From an uncultured SAR116 cluster alpha proteobacterium (GTDB taxonomy: Bacteria > Pseudomonadota > Alphaproteobacteria > Puniceispirillales > Marisalimonadaceae): DNA of 64,000 nucleotides. The notes below the pieces were generated by a model. It ran no database searches and was not told the DNA's origin. It worked only from the letters and a program-made list of their open reading frames with translations. The stretch lies in the NCBI GenBank assembly GCA_902616005.1, contig CACMRG010000004.1, forward strand, positions 34,047-98,046. Direction: 5' to 3'. Within the stretch, counting starts at the first letter, position 1. Each line of letters begins with the position of its first letter. Shown here in pieces: positions 52,937 through 61,977 of the stretch. Both the position numbers and the translations under genes were made by a program.

Positions 52937-53541
52937 GAGGGGTCTTTTGGAAACGTTTCCTGATAACCAGGCAAAGAATCACTAACTTTTTTATGCCATG
53001 AATCTAAGTTTTTTGTTTTAATTTTCCAATCACAAATTTTTCTAAAATTTAAATAGTCAAGTGCAACGATTAAACCTATATGAGATATAAATAGGTTTGA
53101 TGGATCAAAATTATTCAAAACATTTTTATCTAAATAATCTAAAGTATTTTCAATCTTAGTTAATTGAAAATTTTGCCAAACTTCTGATGGTTTTTGATCT
53201 CCTGCATATCTAATTGAATAGACATATAGAAGAGATGCATCTATAAGACCTTCCGCAAGCGCAGCATTAGTTAAAACTATTTTTTTATTATTGTCACTAG
53301 GATATAACTTACCAGATACATCATTCAATAATTCAATAATTACACGGCTATCAAAAACATACTGGTTATTCGGGGTCATTAAAACCGGTATCTTGCCTAA
53401 TGGATTATTTGATTTCATTTTAATATGAATTTCATGACCTGGATTTAGTAGTTCAATCTGATCATTTAAACCACAAAGATAGCCTGCCAATCTAACTTTC
53501 CTAACATAAGGAGAGGCTGGACTATAAGTTAATTTATACAT
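52933..53541 (-). CDS. Glutathione S-transferase family protein
   Basis: 202-residue GST. The thioredoxin-like domain starts YKLTYSPASPYVRKVRLAGY (Ser/Tyr-type catalytic position near residue 8), the cis-Pro segment NPLGKIPVLMTP lies near 47 and the glutathione-binding DSRVIIELL near 64. The helical C-terminal domain follows. Substrate unknown; single-gene unit convergent with glycerate kinase. Confidence 0.88.
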   Translation of the reverse strand: MYKLTYSPASPYVRKVRLAGYLCGLNDQIELLNPGHEIHIKMKSNNPLGKIPVLMTPNNQYVFDSRVIIELLNDVSGKLYPSDNNKKIVLTNAALAEGLIDASLLYVYSIRYAGDQKPSEVWQNFQLTKIENTLDYLDKNVLNNFDPSNLFISHIGLIVALDYLNFRKICDWKIKTKNLDSWHKKVSDSLPGYQETFPKDPS

Positions 53542-53604
53542 TTTTTTATCCTCTTAAATTTAATAATAATATACTACACAATATATTTGAATATAATCAA
53601 CACA

Positions 53605-54690
53605 ATGAGAGTTATAATTGTTACACAAACTTTCCCTCCACGTACTGGTGGAATGCAAAGTGTTATGTCAGCATTAGCAAAAAATTTTTCAAAAATAATT
53701 CCAACTTATGTTTTCCCAGATCATAATATACCAAAATCACATGCAATAAGAAGTTATAAAATTGAATTTAATTTTTCTAAATTTCCAAAAATATTTCGAC
53801 CATTAATAAAAAAAATTAAATTAAAAAAGATTTTAAAAGAGGATGACATTATTATTTGTGATAGTTGGAAATCTCTTAATGCTTTGCCAAATATAAATAA
53901 CAAAATTGTAATGCTCGCTCATGGACAAGAATTTTTGTCTAAATCTAAAAAAAATAAAATTAATAAACTCGTAAAAAAAGTAAGCATAGTTATTTCTTCT
54001 TCGAATTATACAAAAAATATGTTTTTAAAAATTTGCAAATTTCCTAAATCTAAAACTTACGTCATACCTCCAACCTATGAAATAGAAGATAATAAAATTA
54101 AAATTCAAAATAATTCATCTAATAAAAAAGATCTTATACTAACAACTATTTCAAGATTAGAAGAGAGAAAAGGCTTTTTACCTGTAATAAAGGCCCTAAA
54201 ATACTTAATAAAAAACAAATTGATAAATAATTTTGTATGGTCAATTTATGGTGATGGCTATTTGAAAAAAACCATAAAAGAACAAATAAATTATTATAAA
54301 TTAAATAAATATATAAAAATCAAAAATTTTGTTAATGAAAATTCAAAAGAAAAAATTTTAATGAATTCGGATTTGTTTATTATGCCATCTTATAAAGTTG
54401 AAAATTCTATTGAAGGTTTTGGAATTTCTTATATCGAAGCTGCAAAATATTCAGTGCCTTCAATATCTGGAGTAGATGGTGGTGTTGTAGATGCTGTTAT
54501 ACACAATGAAACAGGTTGGAATGTGAATACACTCAATCAAAAAGAATTAGAAAATGTAATTTTTGAAGCAATTAATAATCAAACTAAAAGAAATCAATTT
54601 GGTAAAAATGCAAGACAATTATTTATTAAAAAATTTGCCAGTGATAAAGTCTTGAGGAAATTCATGGCTGCCATCAGAAATTCTTCTTAG
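53605..54690 (+). CDS. Glycosyltransferase family 4
   Basis: GT-B-fold retaining glycosyltransferase, 361 residues from the ATG at 53605; a TTG six codons upstream is possible but would place the start on a TATAAT sequence. N-terminal VTQTFPPRTGGMQSVMSAL near residue 5, the middle SNYTKNMFLKICKFPKS, the linker LTTISRLEERKGFLPVIKAL and the nucleotide-sugar motif EGFGISYIEAAKYSVPSI near 272 (ExFGxxxxEA) are present. Probably envelope polysaccharide or glycolipid synthesis. Its last 72 bases overlap the convergent DUF952 gene. Confidence 0.9.
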   Translation: MRVIIVTQTFPPRTGGMQSVMSALAKNFSKIIPTYVFPDHNIPKSHAIRSYKIEFNFSKFPKIFRPLIKKIKLKKILKEDDIIICDSWKSLNALPNINNKIVMLAHGQEFLSKSKKNKINKLVKKVSIVISSSNYTKNMFLKICKFPKSKTYVIPPTYEIEDNKIKIQNNSSNKKDLILTTISRLEERKGFLPVIKALKYLIKNKLINNFVWSIYGDGYLKKTIKEQINYYKLNKYIKIKNFVNENSKEKILMNSDLFIMPSYKVENSIEGFGISYIEAAKYSVPSISGVDGGVVDAVIHNETGWNVNTLNQKELENVIFEAINNQTKRNQFGKNARQLFIKKFASDKVLRKFMAAIRNSS

Positions 54691-54984
54691 CTTAAAAAAT
54701 CCTATCATCAATTGTTTTTTAAGATTTCCATAATAGTGTGGAAATAAATCATCATTTCTAGATTTTTCCCACTTTAAATTATTTCCCAAATCTTTAATTT
54801 TGAAATAAATTACAATTAAATTTTCTCTTCCAAAAAAATATTTCTTGCATGTTTCATATATTTGGTTCTTTGTAGAGAAATGAATAAAACCATCTTCTAA
54901 ATCAATTAAAGACCCTTTAAATTCTTCTTCTTCATTAAACCATTCTTTATATTCCAAAATTTTGAAAACAAAGTCTATGTTCAT
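54619..54984 (-). CDS. DUF952 family protein
   Basis: 121-residue protein of the DUF952 family: FVFKILEYKEW at the N-terminus, DLEDGFIHFSTKNQIYET near residue 27 and KWEKSRNDDLFPHYYGNLKK near 72. The family may bind a nucleotide- or ADP-ribose-like ligand, but no function is established. Its ATG overlaps the hydrolase TAA stop. The C-terminal end (DGSHEFPQDF) is family-like yet lies inside the overlap with the glycosyltransferase gene. Confidence 0.85.
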   Translation of the reverse strand: MNIDFVFKILEYKEWFNEEEEFKGSLIDLEDGFIHFSTKNQIYETCKKYFFGRENLIVIYFKIKDLGNNLKWEKSRNDDLFPHYYGNLKKQLMIGFFKLRRISDGSHEFPQDFITGKFFNK

Positions 54985-55895
54985 TAATTATTACTAACAA
55001 ATGCCTTTATTAATTCAATAATTTTATATGGTTCATCTTCTTGAGAAAAATGACCAGCATTTTCTAATTTGGTTACTTTAGAATTAGGATATAAAGCTTT
55101 AAAATCTTTTATTGCATAGTCTGGGTCAATTGCTCTATCTTTCATTCCATAGACTAACTCAGAAGGAATTTCTAAAAAAGATTTCATATCTCCATTTTTC
55201 AAGCAATTAATTATAAATGGAATCATTCTTCCATGCAAAACATCAAGTGGAAAATTGATTGCTCCTAAACAACTATCCCTATTTGGAAATGGCGAAGCAT
55301 ATGCATTTATCCAATTATCATCAATTATAGAGCTATTTGTAAAATTCAATAATTTCATTATTGATAAAATAGTTGTATTTAATTCTCCTAATATTCCATC
55401 TAGAGTTCCATTTTCTTCATTTTTCTTTATCCATTTAAACCATGGGGTTAATTCATTAGGTTTTTCAGTTCTACTATACCCAAAAATTGTATTTATTAAA
55501 AACATACCTTTAGTGTTTGTTAAATTACGTAATGTATATGCTCCTAAAATTGGACCGCCCCAATCTTGCCCAACAAAATATATGTTTTTTAATTCTAAGT
55601 AATTAACTAAATTTTCCAAATTTTCAACATGTGTCTTTAGAGAATATTCTTTATTATTTGGTGTTTCAGATTTTCCAAAGCCCATTAAATCTGGAACTAC
55701 TACTCTAAAATTTTTTGATAATTTTTGAATAAAATGTCTATATATATATCCCCATGTTGGCTCACCATGAAGACATAAAATTACTTTATTATTTTCTTTA
55801 CCTTCATCCACATAATGTTGTTTAAAACCATTACCAGAAAAAAAATTAGGATTAAATGGCCATGTATTATTAAAATTTTCTTTAGCTTCAATCAT
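54984..55895 (-). CDS. Haloalkane dehalogenase-like alpha/beta hydrolase
   Basis: 303 residues. The family oxyanion motif is LHGEPTWGYIYRHF near residue 43, the nucleophile is Asp111 in FVGQDWGGPILG (where esterases have Ser), an acid in YGMKDRAIDPDY near 250 and the catalytic His in NAGHFSQED near 282. An Asp nucleophile with HGEPTW and GQDWGG is the haloalkane dehalogenase pattern; epoxide hydrolase is the alternative. Halide-binding Trp112 follows the nucleophile. Located three bases behind a 103-residue unknown gene in a leftward run. Confidence 0.87.
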   Translation of the reverse strand: MIEAKENFNNTWPFNPNFFSGNGFKQHYVDEGKENNKVILCLHGEPTWGYIYRHFIQKLSKNFRVVVPDLMGFGKSETPNNKEYSLKTHVENLENLVNYLELKNIYFVGQDWGGPILGAYTLRNLTNTKGMFLINTIFGYSRTEKPNELTPWFKWIKKNEENGTLDGILGELNTTILSIMKLLNFTNSSIIDDNWINAYASPFPNRDSCLGAINFPLDVLHGRMIPFIINCLKNGDMKSFLEIPSELVYGMKDRAIDPDYAIKDFKALYPNSKVTKLENAGHFSQEDEPYKIIELIKAFVSNN

Positions 55896-55897
55896 TA

Positions 55898-56209
55898 TTA
55901 GTTCTCTGTTAGAGTTGCTTCTTTTTCATATGTATATGCACAAACACCAACAAAATTATTTTCTTTAAAAGCCAAACTCTTTTTTAAATCTGAGATTATT
56001 TCTTCATAGTTAGTTTCAAATTTATTAAGCGCATTTGAGTTTTCAAATTTAATTGAAACATTAAGATCTCCTAACTGACTAATAAATATGTTAAGACCAA
56101 TGATATTATAATCAGATATTTTTGAACCAAACTTTTCAGAACAGAATGAAGCTGCTAGCTTTGCCTCACTAACTGATGGAAATCTAAAATTTAAGATTTT
56201 CCCAAACAT
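55898..56209 (-). CDS. Hypothetical protein, 103 residues
   Basis: No family recognised. The sequence FRFPSVSEAKLAASFCSEKFG, a central INVSIKF-like beta segment and the end VGVCAYTYEKEAT suggest a small alpha/beta, ferredoxin-like or dimeric-barrel fold, but this is only a pattern reading. It has no membrane helix or signal peptide. It starts on the last base of the GAF gene stop (TAATG) and ends three bases before the dehalogenase-like gene, so it is translated as part of that operon. Confidence 0.7.
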   Translation of the reverse strand: MFGKILNFRFPSVSEAKLAASFCSEKFGSKISDYNIIGLNIFISQLGDLNVSIKFENSNALNKFETNYEEIISDLKKSLAFKENNFVGVCAYTYEKEATLTEN

Positions 56210-57045
56210 TAATTATTCCTAATTTCGTTAAATAAATTATCTAAATCATTTTCATTGTTTGATAAATTTTTTACTCTCTTTAATATACCCTTATCTAGAG
56301 ATAGTTCACTTTTTAATTTATTGCCAAAATCTGTAATTTCAAATTCCTTAGCAGATACTTTAATTACTTTAATTTTTGACAAATAGTTTTTTTCAGTGTT
56401 ATCAATAGTTTGATCTGAAAAAAATTTTAAAATTGTTTTTAAGCGAATAATATCTAAATTTTCTACATGCTGTGAAATTTTATCTATAATTTGAATTAAG
56501 TTTTCGGCACTTTTATTTCTAAAATTTTCTTGTATTTCTAATTGATAAGCCATTTTTCTAGACAAACTTTTAAGTGATTTGATTTGGTTTTTAGTTAGTT
56601 CGACCTCTTTATCACCACTTACACATAACGTTCCTAGAGTATAACCATCGGATGTTACTATTGGAAAAGCCGCATAAAATTTAACAATCCCTTCTTTAAC
56701 TAATGGATGATTTTTAAAGGTTAAATCAGTTTTCATATTTTGTATTATTAAAGGCTCTGTTTTATCAAGAGCATATTGGCAAAAAGTTTGTTTTCTTGGT
56801 ATTTTTTTTGATGTGTCTTCGGGAAATCCATCAGTTGCTAAACAATATTGATTTTCACTATCAATTAGGCCAGTCCAACTTACTGGACATCCTGTAATTT
56901 CTTTTGCTAAATAACAATATACATCATAAAGTTCATCTTGATCCAAATACATGGCACCTGTTCTTTTTACAGCTTCCAATCTTTGATTTTCATTACTGGC
57001 AATTGGAGCTGGCACATAATCTGAGGTATATTTATCATTACTCAT
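56209..57045 (-). CDS. GAF domain-containing protein
   Basis: 278 residues. A GAF domain covers residues about 25-165, with QDELYDVYCYLAKEITGCPVS at its start, FCQYALDKTEPLIIQNMK near 88 and AAFPIVTSDGYTLGTLCVSG near 125, where the typical GxLCV segment ends the domain. The C-terminal 100 residues are helical and charged (LKSLSRKMAYQLEIQENF), probably a coiled-coil or signalling tail with no recognised output domain. Ligand unknown. Leftward, 53 bases after the transporter gene. Confidence 0.88.
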   Translation of the reverse strand: MSNDKYTSDYVPAPIASNENQRLEAVKRTGAMYLDQDELYDVYCYLAKEITGCPVSWTGLIDSENQYCLATDGFPEDTSKKIPRKQTFCQYALDKTEPLIIQNMKTDLTFKNHPLVKEGIVKFYAAFPIVTSDGYTLGTLCVSGDKEVELTKNQIKSLKSLSRKMAYQLEIQENFRNKSAENLIQIIDKISQHVENLDIIRLKTILKFFSDQTIDNTEKNYLSKIKVIKVSAKEFEITDFGNKLKSELSLDKGILKRVKNLSNNENDLDNLFNEIRNN

Positions 57046-57098
57046 ACAAAAATATTAACAACATTTTGAATAAACAAAAAATTATTTATTTATTATTT

Positions 57099-58292
57099 TT
57101 AAAACCAAAAAATATTAGCCTCAAATATAAACAAATATAAGTAACTGACCATAAAAGCTGGTACTGCTGAATAAAGAGTTGCTATTAATGCGGCTTTTGG
57201 ATGTATTGCAATAGCTGGAAATAATGCATCTCCATCATTTGAAATAGCATTACCTAATTGTGCAGATAATGGAATAACACCACTTAAATACATTGTTGTA
57301 ACCAAAATTTGAGGTCCACAACCGGGAAGAAGTCCAATCAAAATTGAGATTAAAGGTACAAAATATAAATAAGTATTAAAAATAATTGATAAATCAATAT
57401 TTGAAAAATGAACACTCAATTCAAATGCCAAAAAAGCCAAAATAACCCAACCAGTTACAAAGTTGGTATCACTTATAGTTCTATATTTTAAGGTATCATT
57501 ATTATCTGAGATGTGGATTTTATATCCATGCAATAGAGGTAATAACCACATAAAAAAACAAAGAGAACCAGCAACAAATCCAAAAAGTGAAACTGGATCT
57601 TTTACAAAACGGTTTGTAAAAATAGAATTAAGATCAATCTGAAAAGCGCTTAAAATACCAATTAAAATGCCTGGTATCATAAAAAACAACCAAAGATTTT
57701 CTAAATTCCTGGATTGGTTAAATTTTTTTGAAGTTGATGCGTATCTTTTAATAACTTGGCATCCTGTTAATTTTAGAAAAAATTTACCGTGTAATAGATT
57801 TACCAAAATGCCTGAAAGAATACCAACAAAAAACCCAGTTGTGAGTACAAATAATCCAACTATTGGTTTTTTTGCAATGAGAAGAAATGCAGCATCACCC
57901 ATTGTTGCTGTTAAAGTGGCTACAACAGATCCAAAAGATATTTTTCCTCTTGTATATTGTGTCATTACTATTATAGCTCCACCACAACCTGGCAAAGCAC
58001 CAAGAAATGAGCAACCTACAATTTCTAATTTTGGGTGTTTTTTTAAAAAAACTCCAATATCAAAATTAAGAAACTTTTCTAATGAATAGAATATTAGTAA
58101 AGTGCCTGCCACAAAACTTGAAACCGCTATGTAGGCATCAGCTACAGAGCTTTGAATAATATTTAAGACCTCATTATCTGAGTTTAAATAAACAAGCACA
58201 CAAAATAATAGCAACACGTAAGTAGCAATTAACTGATACTTAATTAAAAGTGGCTGGGTTAGCACGTTATACCTTGGATTTGAAATCGACAT
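57099..58292 (-). CDS. Putative 10-TM heavy-metal exporter (ArsP_2 / putative manganese transporter family)
   Basis: Polytopic membrane protein, 397 residues from ATG 58292 (a TTG six codons upstream is possible). Two inverted-type repeats carry the same motif: FLGALPGCGGAIIVMTQYTRG near residue 95 and IGLLPGCGPQILVTTMYLSG near 340, each followed by a GD segment (ATMGDAAFLL and ISNDGDALFPAIA). This is the signature of the ArsP_2-type family, proposed to export arsenicals or manganese. Metal specificity is not readable. Divergent from the esterase gene. Confidence 0.83.
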   Translation of the reverse strand: MSISNPRYNVLTQPLLIKYQLIATYVLLLFCVLVYLNSDNEVLNIIQSSVADAYIAVSSFVAGTLLIFYSLEKFLNFDIGVFLKKHPKLEIVGCSFLGALPGCGGAIIVMTQYTRGKISFGSVVATLTATMGDAAFLLIAKKPIVGLFVLTTGFFVGILSGILVNLLHGKFFLKLTGCQVIKRYASTSKKFNQSRNLENLWLFFMIPGILIGILSAFQIDLNSIFTNRFVKDPVSLFGFVAGSLCFFMWLLPLLHGYKIHISDNNDTLKYRTISDTNFVTGWVILAFLAFELSVHFSNIDLSIIFNTYLYFVPLISILIGLLPGCGPQILVTTMYLSGVIPLSAQLGNAISNDGDALFPAIAIHPKAALIATLYSAVPAFMVSYLYLFIFEANIFWF

Positions 58293-58401
58293 AATGTATA
58301 TATTGGTCAAAGCTTACTAAAAGTCAATAAACTAATATTCTTAGCCTTAACTAACTTTTTTTATATATAAATTTGTAAATATTTACTCTATCATTAGAAT
58401 A

Positions 58402-59337
58402 ATGAAAATAGACAATGATACAAAAAAGTTTATAAAATTTAGACTTGAAAATAATGTACCTGAAGTCGAGGATCTTACTCCAATAGAATTAAGAGAAATG
58501 AGAGCTTCTATGGCTTCAGTTCCTCCCGAACATCAAGTTCAAATAAACCACATAAATGAAATTAAAATTAAAAGTGAAAATAGAAAAATAAAACTCAGGA
58601 TATATTCAAATAATAATAATGATCAACCTTTAATTATTTTTTTTCATGGTGGTGGTTTTGTAATGGGAGATCTTGATAGTCATGATTTGCTATGCAGACA
58701 TCTCACTAAAAAATCAAAATGTAAATTAATTGCTGTAGATTATTCTTTGGCACCAGAATATAAATTTCCTTGTTCTTTGGAAGATTCAATAAACGCTGTA
58801 AAATATATTTTTGAAAATAGTAAACAAATTAAATTTGATAAAAATAAAGTTGTGGTTTGTGGTGATAGTGCTGGAGGAAATTTAGCATTAATTATATCAA
58901 TTCTTTCAAAAGAACAAAAACTTCCTAAGATTAGAGGACAAATACTTTTTTATCCTTGGATTGATTTTACAATGTCAAGACCATCCATGAACATAAAATT
59001 AGATGGATTAATTGTTAAAAAATCAACTTTAGATTATTTTGCAGATCATTATTTAAATGATAATGATGATGTTACTAATTGGAATATATCACCTTTGCTT
59101 TACTCAGATTTTTATGAAATGCCTACTACTTATATATATGGTGCAGGATTAGACCCCCTTATTGATGAAGGATATGCTTTAATGAAAAGATTAAAATCAT
59201 TTAAAAATGAGGTGCATTACAAAGTTTATGAAGGACAAATGCATGCTTTTGTAAGCAATGTAGTAAGTTTACCAACATCAATTATGTGTATAAATGAAGC
59301 TAGTGATGCAATTAAACAAATAATAAGAAATGATTAA
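58402..59337 (+). CDS. Alpha/beta hydrolase, hormone-sensitive lipase family
   Basis: Esterase, 311 residues. The HGGG oxyanion motif is in FFHGGGFVMGDLDSHD near residue 80, the nucleophile Ser in VVCGDSAGGNLALI near 153, the Asp in YGAGLDPLIDEG near 250 and the catalytic His in GQMHAFVSN near 282. The family cleaves short acyl esters or aryl esters. It ends with a four-base overlap onto the convergent FMN dehydrogenase gene. Confidence 0.92.
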   Translation: MKIDNDTKKFIKFRLENNVPEVEDLTPIELREMRASMASVPPEHQVQINHINEIKIKSENRKIKLRIYSNNNNDQPLIIFFHGGGFVMGDLDSHDLLCRHLTKKSKCKLIAVDYSLAPEYKFPCSLEDSINAVKYIFENSKQIKFDKNKVVVCGDSAGGNLALIISILSKEQKLPKIRGQILFYPWIDFTMSRPSMNIKLDGLIVKKSTLDYFADHYLNDNDDVTNWNISPLLYSDFYEMPTTYIYGAGLDPLIDEGYALMKRLKSFKNEVHYKVYEGQMHAFVSNVVSLPTSIMCINEASDAIKQIIRND

Positions 59338-60488
59338 TAATTGTTATGAGGCTTTTCAACATATAGATTTGACTTATCTAAATCTTCAACGTTTCTTCTT
59401 CCACAAAAAGCCATAGTTTTATCAAGTTCGCTTTTTATTATATCTAATGATTTAGTAACACCTTTTTTACCCAAAGCTCCCAAACCATAAAGAAATGCTC
59501 TTCCTATGTAGACGCCCTTTGCTCCTAAACACAATGCTTTAACAACATCTTGTCCACACCTTATACCACCGTCAATATGAATTTCTATTTTTCTTCCAAC
59601 AACATCCACTATTTCAGGTAACACTTTAATAGATGAGGGCGCACCATCTAATTGTCGTCCACCATGATTAGAAACAATAATTGCATCGGCTCCTGTCTTA
59701 GATGCAATTATAGCGTCTTCACTATCTAAAATACCTTTAAGTATAAGTTTTTTCTTCCATTTTTTTCTAATCCATTCAATTTCATTCCAATCTAATTTGG
59801 GATCAAACTGTTCTGAAGTCCAAGAACCTAATGATCTTAAATCTGAAACACCATCAACGTGACCTACTATATTTCCAAATGATCTATTTTTGGTTTGCAT
59901 CATTTCAAAACACCATTTTGGTCTAGTGATCATTTGATAGATATGCTTTGGAGTAAATTTAGGAGGTGTGGACAATCCATTACGTATGTCCTTATGTCTT
60001 TGTCCTAAAATTTGTAAATCTAGAGTTAAGACTAGTGCACTACATCCAGCTTTATCAGCTCTTTCAATCAGACTTTCCATAAATTTTTTGTCTCTCATTA
60101 CATACAGCTGAAACCAAAAAGGTTTTTTTGTATGCTTGGCAACCTCTTCAATTGAACATACACTCATTGTTGATAAGGTATAAGGTATCCCAAATTCCTC
60201 ACAGGCTTGAGCAGCTAATATTTCTCCATTTGCTCTTTGCATACCTGTTAGGCCTGTTGGAGCAATAGCTACTGGCATTGAAAAATCTTGATCAACTAAT
60301 TTTGTATTTAATTTTCTATTAGTCATATCTACAGCAACTCTTTGCCTAAGTTTTATTCTAGAAAAGTCACTAACATTTTCTTTATATGTAGTTTCTGTCC
60401 ATGAGCCTGAATTAACATAATCAAAAAACATTTTAGGCACTCTTTTTTTAGCTAATCTCTCAAGATCCTTAATTTCTAAAATATCCAT
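59334..60488 (-). CDS. FMN-dependent alpha-hydroxy acid dehydrogenase (lactate/glycolate/mandelate type)
   Basis: TIM-barrel flavoenzyme that oxidises L-2-hydroxy acids, 384 residues. Motifs: FDYVNSGSWTETTY near residue 22, PVAIAPTGLTGMQRANGE near 71, FQLYVMRDKKF near 126 and the active-site SNHGGRQLDGAPSSI near 275 with catalytic His and substrate-binding Arg, then DGGIRCGQDVVKAL. Candidates are L-lactate dehydrogenase (LldD) and glycolate oxidase, the latter interesting because glyoxylate is made by AllA. No membrane anchor is evident. Confidence 0.92.
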   Translation of the reverse strand: MDILEIKDLERLAKKRVPKMFFDYVNSGSWTETTYKENVSDFSRIKLRQRVAVDMTNRKLNTKLVDQDFSMPVAIAPTGLTGMQRANGEILAAQACEEFGIPYTLSTMSVCSIEEVAKHTKKPFWFQLYVMRDKKFMESLIERADKAGCSALVLTLDLQILGQRHKDIRNGLSTPPKFTPKHIYQMITRPKWCFEMMQTKNRSFGNIVGHVDGVSDLRSLGSWTSEQFDPKLDWNEIEWIRKKWKKKLILKGILDSEDAIIASKTGADAIIVSNHGGRQLDGAPSSIKVLPEIVDVVGRKIEIHIDGGIRCGQDVVKALCLGAKGVYIGRAFLYGLGALGKKGVTKSLDIIKSELDKTMAFCGRRNVEDLDKSNLYVEKPHNNY

Positions 60489-60575
60489 ATGTTTCTCATT
60501 GCTAAATTGTTATTTATAAATTATCTTATTTAAAACTCATTACAAGTTCAAATTAACTAAATTATAGAGGATGAT
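60489..60575. promoter_or_regulatory. Divergent promoter region (FMN dehydrogenase / NIPSNAP gene)
   Basis: 87 AT-rich bases. The NIPSNAP start has AGAGG five bases upstream. TTATAAATTATC and ATTATAG tracts could supply -10 boxes, but no convincing pair or operator was recognised. Confidence 0.25.
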
Positions 60576-60890
60576 ATGGCGATCTATGAGCTAAGAACAT
60601 ATACTCTTTTTGTTGGCAAACTCCATGAAGCATCAGACGTATACAAAGAATTTGGAACTCCTTGGATTAAAAAATTTAAAAAAAATTTGGTAAATTATTA
60701 TCTTGGAGATATTGGTGCTTTAAATCAAATTATTCATATTTGGAAGTTTAAGGATGATAATGAGAGAAGAGAGTTATGGAAACAAATTTTTTCAGATAAG
60801 GATTTTATTAAATTTGCTTCTAAATTTAGACCTTTGGTTTTAAATCAGGAAAATAAAATAATGACACAAGCTCCGTGGGTTGAAATATAA
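60576..60890 (+). CDS. NIPSNAP family protein
   Basis: 104-residue dimeric alpha/beta-barrel protein. It opens with MAIYELRTYTLFVGKLHEA, the family hallmark, and has IIHIWKFKDDNERRELWK near residue 51. NIPSNAP proteins have no defined enzyme activity. The ATG has AGAGG five bases upstream. It precedes a tartrate-dehydrogenase-like gene by 14 bases, paralleling the pairing of a small barrel protein with an isopropylmalate-dehydrogenase-like gene at 32931-34331. Confidence 0.9.
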   Translation: MAIYELRTYTLFVGKLHEASDVYKEFGTPWIKKFKKNLVNYYLGDIGALNQIIHIWKFKDDNERRELWKQIFSDKDFIKFASKFRPLVLNQENKIMTQAPWVEI

Positions 60891-60904
60891 TATAAATAGA
60901 TGTT

Positions 60905-61975
60905 ATGAAAAAAAATAGATTTAATATTGCCGTTATAGCAGGAGATGGAATTGGAAAAGAAGTAATGCCTGAAGGTATTAAAGTTCTTAAAAAAGTATCT
61001 GAAAAATTTGACATTAATTTAAATTTTGAAGAGTTTGACTTTAGCTCTTATGATTATTATCGAAATCATGGACAAATGATGCCTGACAATTGGAAGGATA
61101 AAATTTTAAATCATGACGCTATTTTTTTTGGAGCTGTAGGTTGGCCAGCTAAAATACCAGATCATGTTTCTTTATGGGGATCACTCTTAAAGTTCAGAAG
61201 AGAATTTGATCAATATGTTAATTTAAGACCTGTTAAATTAATGCCTGGAGTACCTTCTCCATTAGCTAATAAAACTCCAGGAGACATAGATTTCTATATC
61301 GTTAGAGAAAATACTGAAGGAGAATACTCTTCTATCGGAGGAAAAATGTTTCCTAATACTGAAAGAGAGTTTGTTGTCCAAGAAACCATAATGACCAAAA
61401 TTGGAGTAGATAGAATTTTAAATTTTGCTTTCAATCTCGCAAAACAAACGAAAAGAAAACATTTAACTTCAGCTACAAAATCTAATGGTATTTCAATTAC
61501 AATGCCTTACTGGGATGAAAGAGTTGAAGAAGTATCAAAAAACTTCCCTGAAGTTAAATTTGATAAATACCATATTGATATTTTATGCGCTCATTTTGTT
61601 TTAAATCCAGAAAAGTTTAATGTTGTTGTAGGATCTAACCTTTTTGGTGATATTTTATCTGATTTAGGACCAGCATGTACTGGTACAATAGGAATTGCCC
61701 CTTCAGGAAATATTAATCCAGAAAAAAATTTTCCATCTTTATTCGAGCCAGTTCATGGATCTGCACCTGATATTGCTGGACAAAATATTGCAAATCCTAT
61801 TGGACAAATTTGGGCTGGCGCAATGATGTTAGACCATTTTGGATACAAAGATGCGCATGATCATATTATCAAGACAATTGAATCTACAATATCTAAACAG
61901 GAAAATAGAACTAGAGATTTAGGTGGCAATGCTAATACAAATGAATGTGGTGACGCTATTATGAAATCAATCTAA
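60905..61975 (+). CDS. Tartrate dehydrogenase / D-malate dehydrogenase family protein
   Basis: NAD-dependent beta-hydroxyacid oxidative decarboxylase, 356 residues. IAVIAGDGIGKEVMPEG at the N-terminus, FFGAVGWPAKIPDHVSLW near residue 76, VRENTEGEYSSIGG with the catalytic Tyr near 135, TSATKSNGI with the catalytic Lys near 188, and VVGSNLFGDILSDLGPACTG near 240. The GWPAK and VSLWG segments separate tartrate/D-malate enzymes from leucine-pathway ones. Tartrate yields D-glycerate, which the glycerate kinase at 51680 could use (inference). Confidence 0.9.
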   Translation: MKKNRFNIAVIAGDGIGKEVMPEGIKVLKKVSEKFDINLNFEEFDFSSYDYYRNHGQMMPDNWKDKILNHDAIFFGAVGWPAKIPDHVSLWGSLLKFRREFDQYVNLRPVKLMPGVPSPLANKTPGDIDFYIVRENTEGEYSSIGGKMFPNTEREFVVQETIMTKIGVDRILNFAFNLAKQTKRKHLTSATKSNGISITMPYWDERVEEVSKNFPEVKFDKYHIDILCAHFVLNPEKFNVVVGSNLFGDILSDLGPACTGTIGIAPSGNINPEKNFPSLFEPVHGSAPDIAGQNIANPIGQIWAGAMMLDHFGYKDAHDHIIKTIESTISKQENRTRDLGGNANTNECGDAIMKSI

Positions 61976-61977
61976 AA

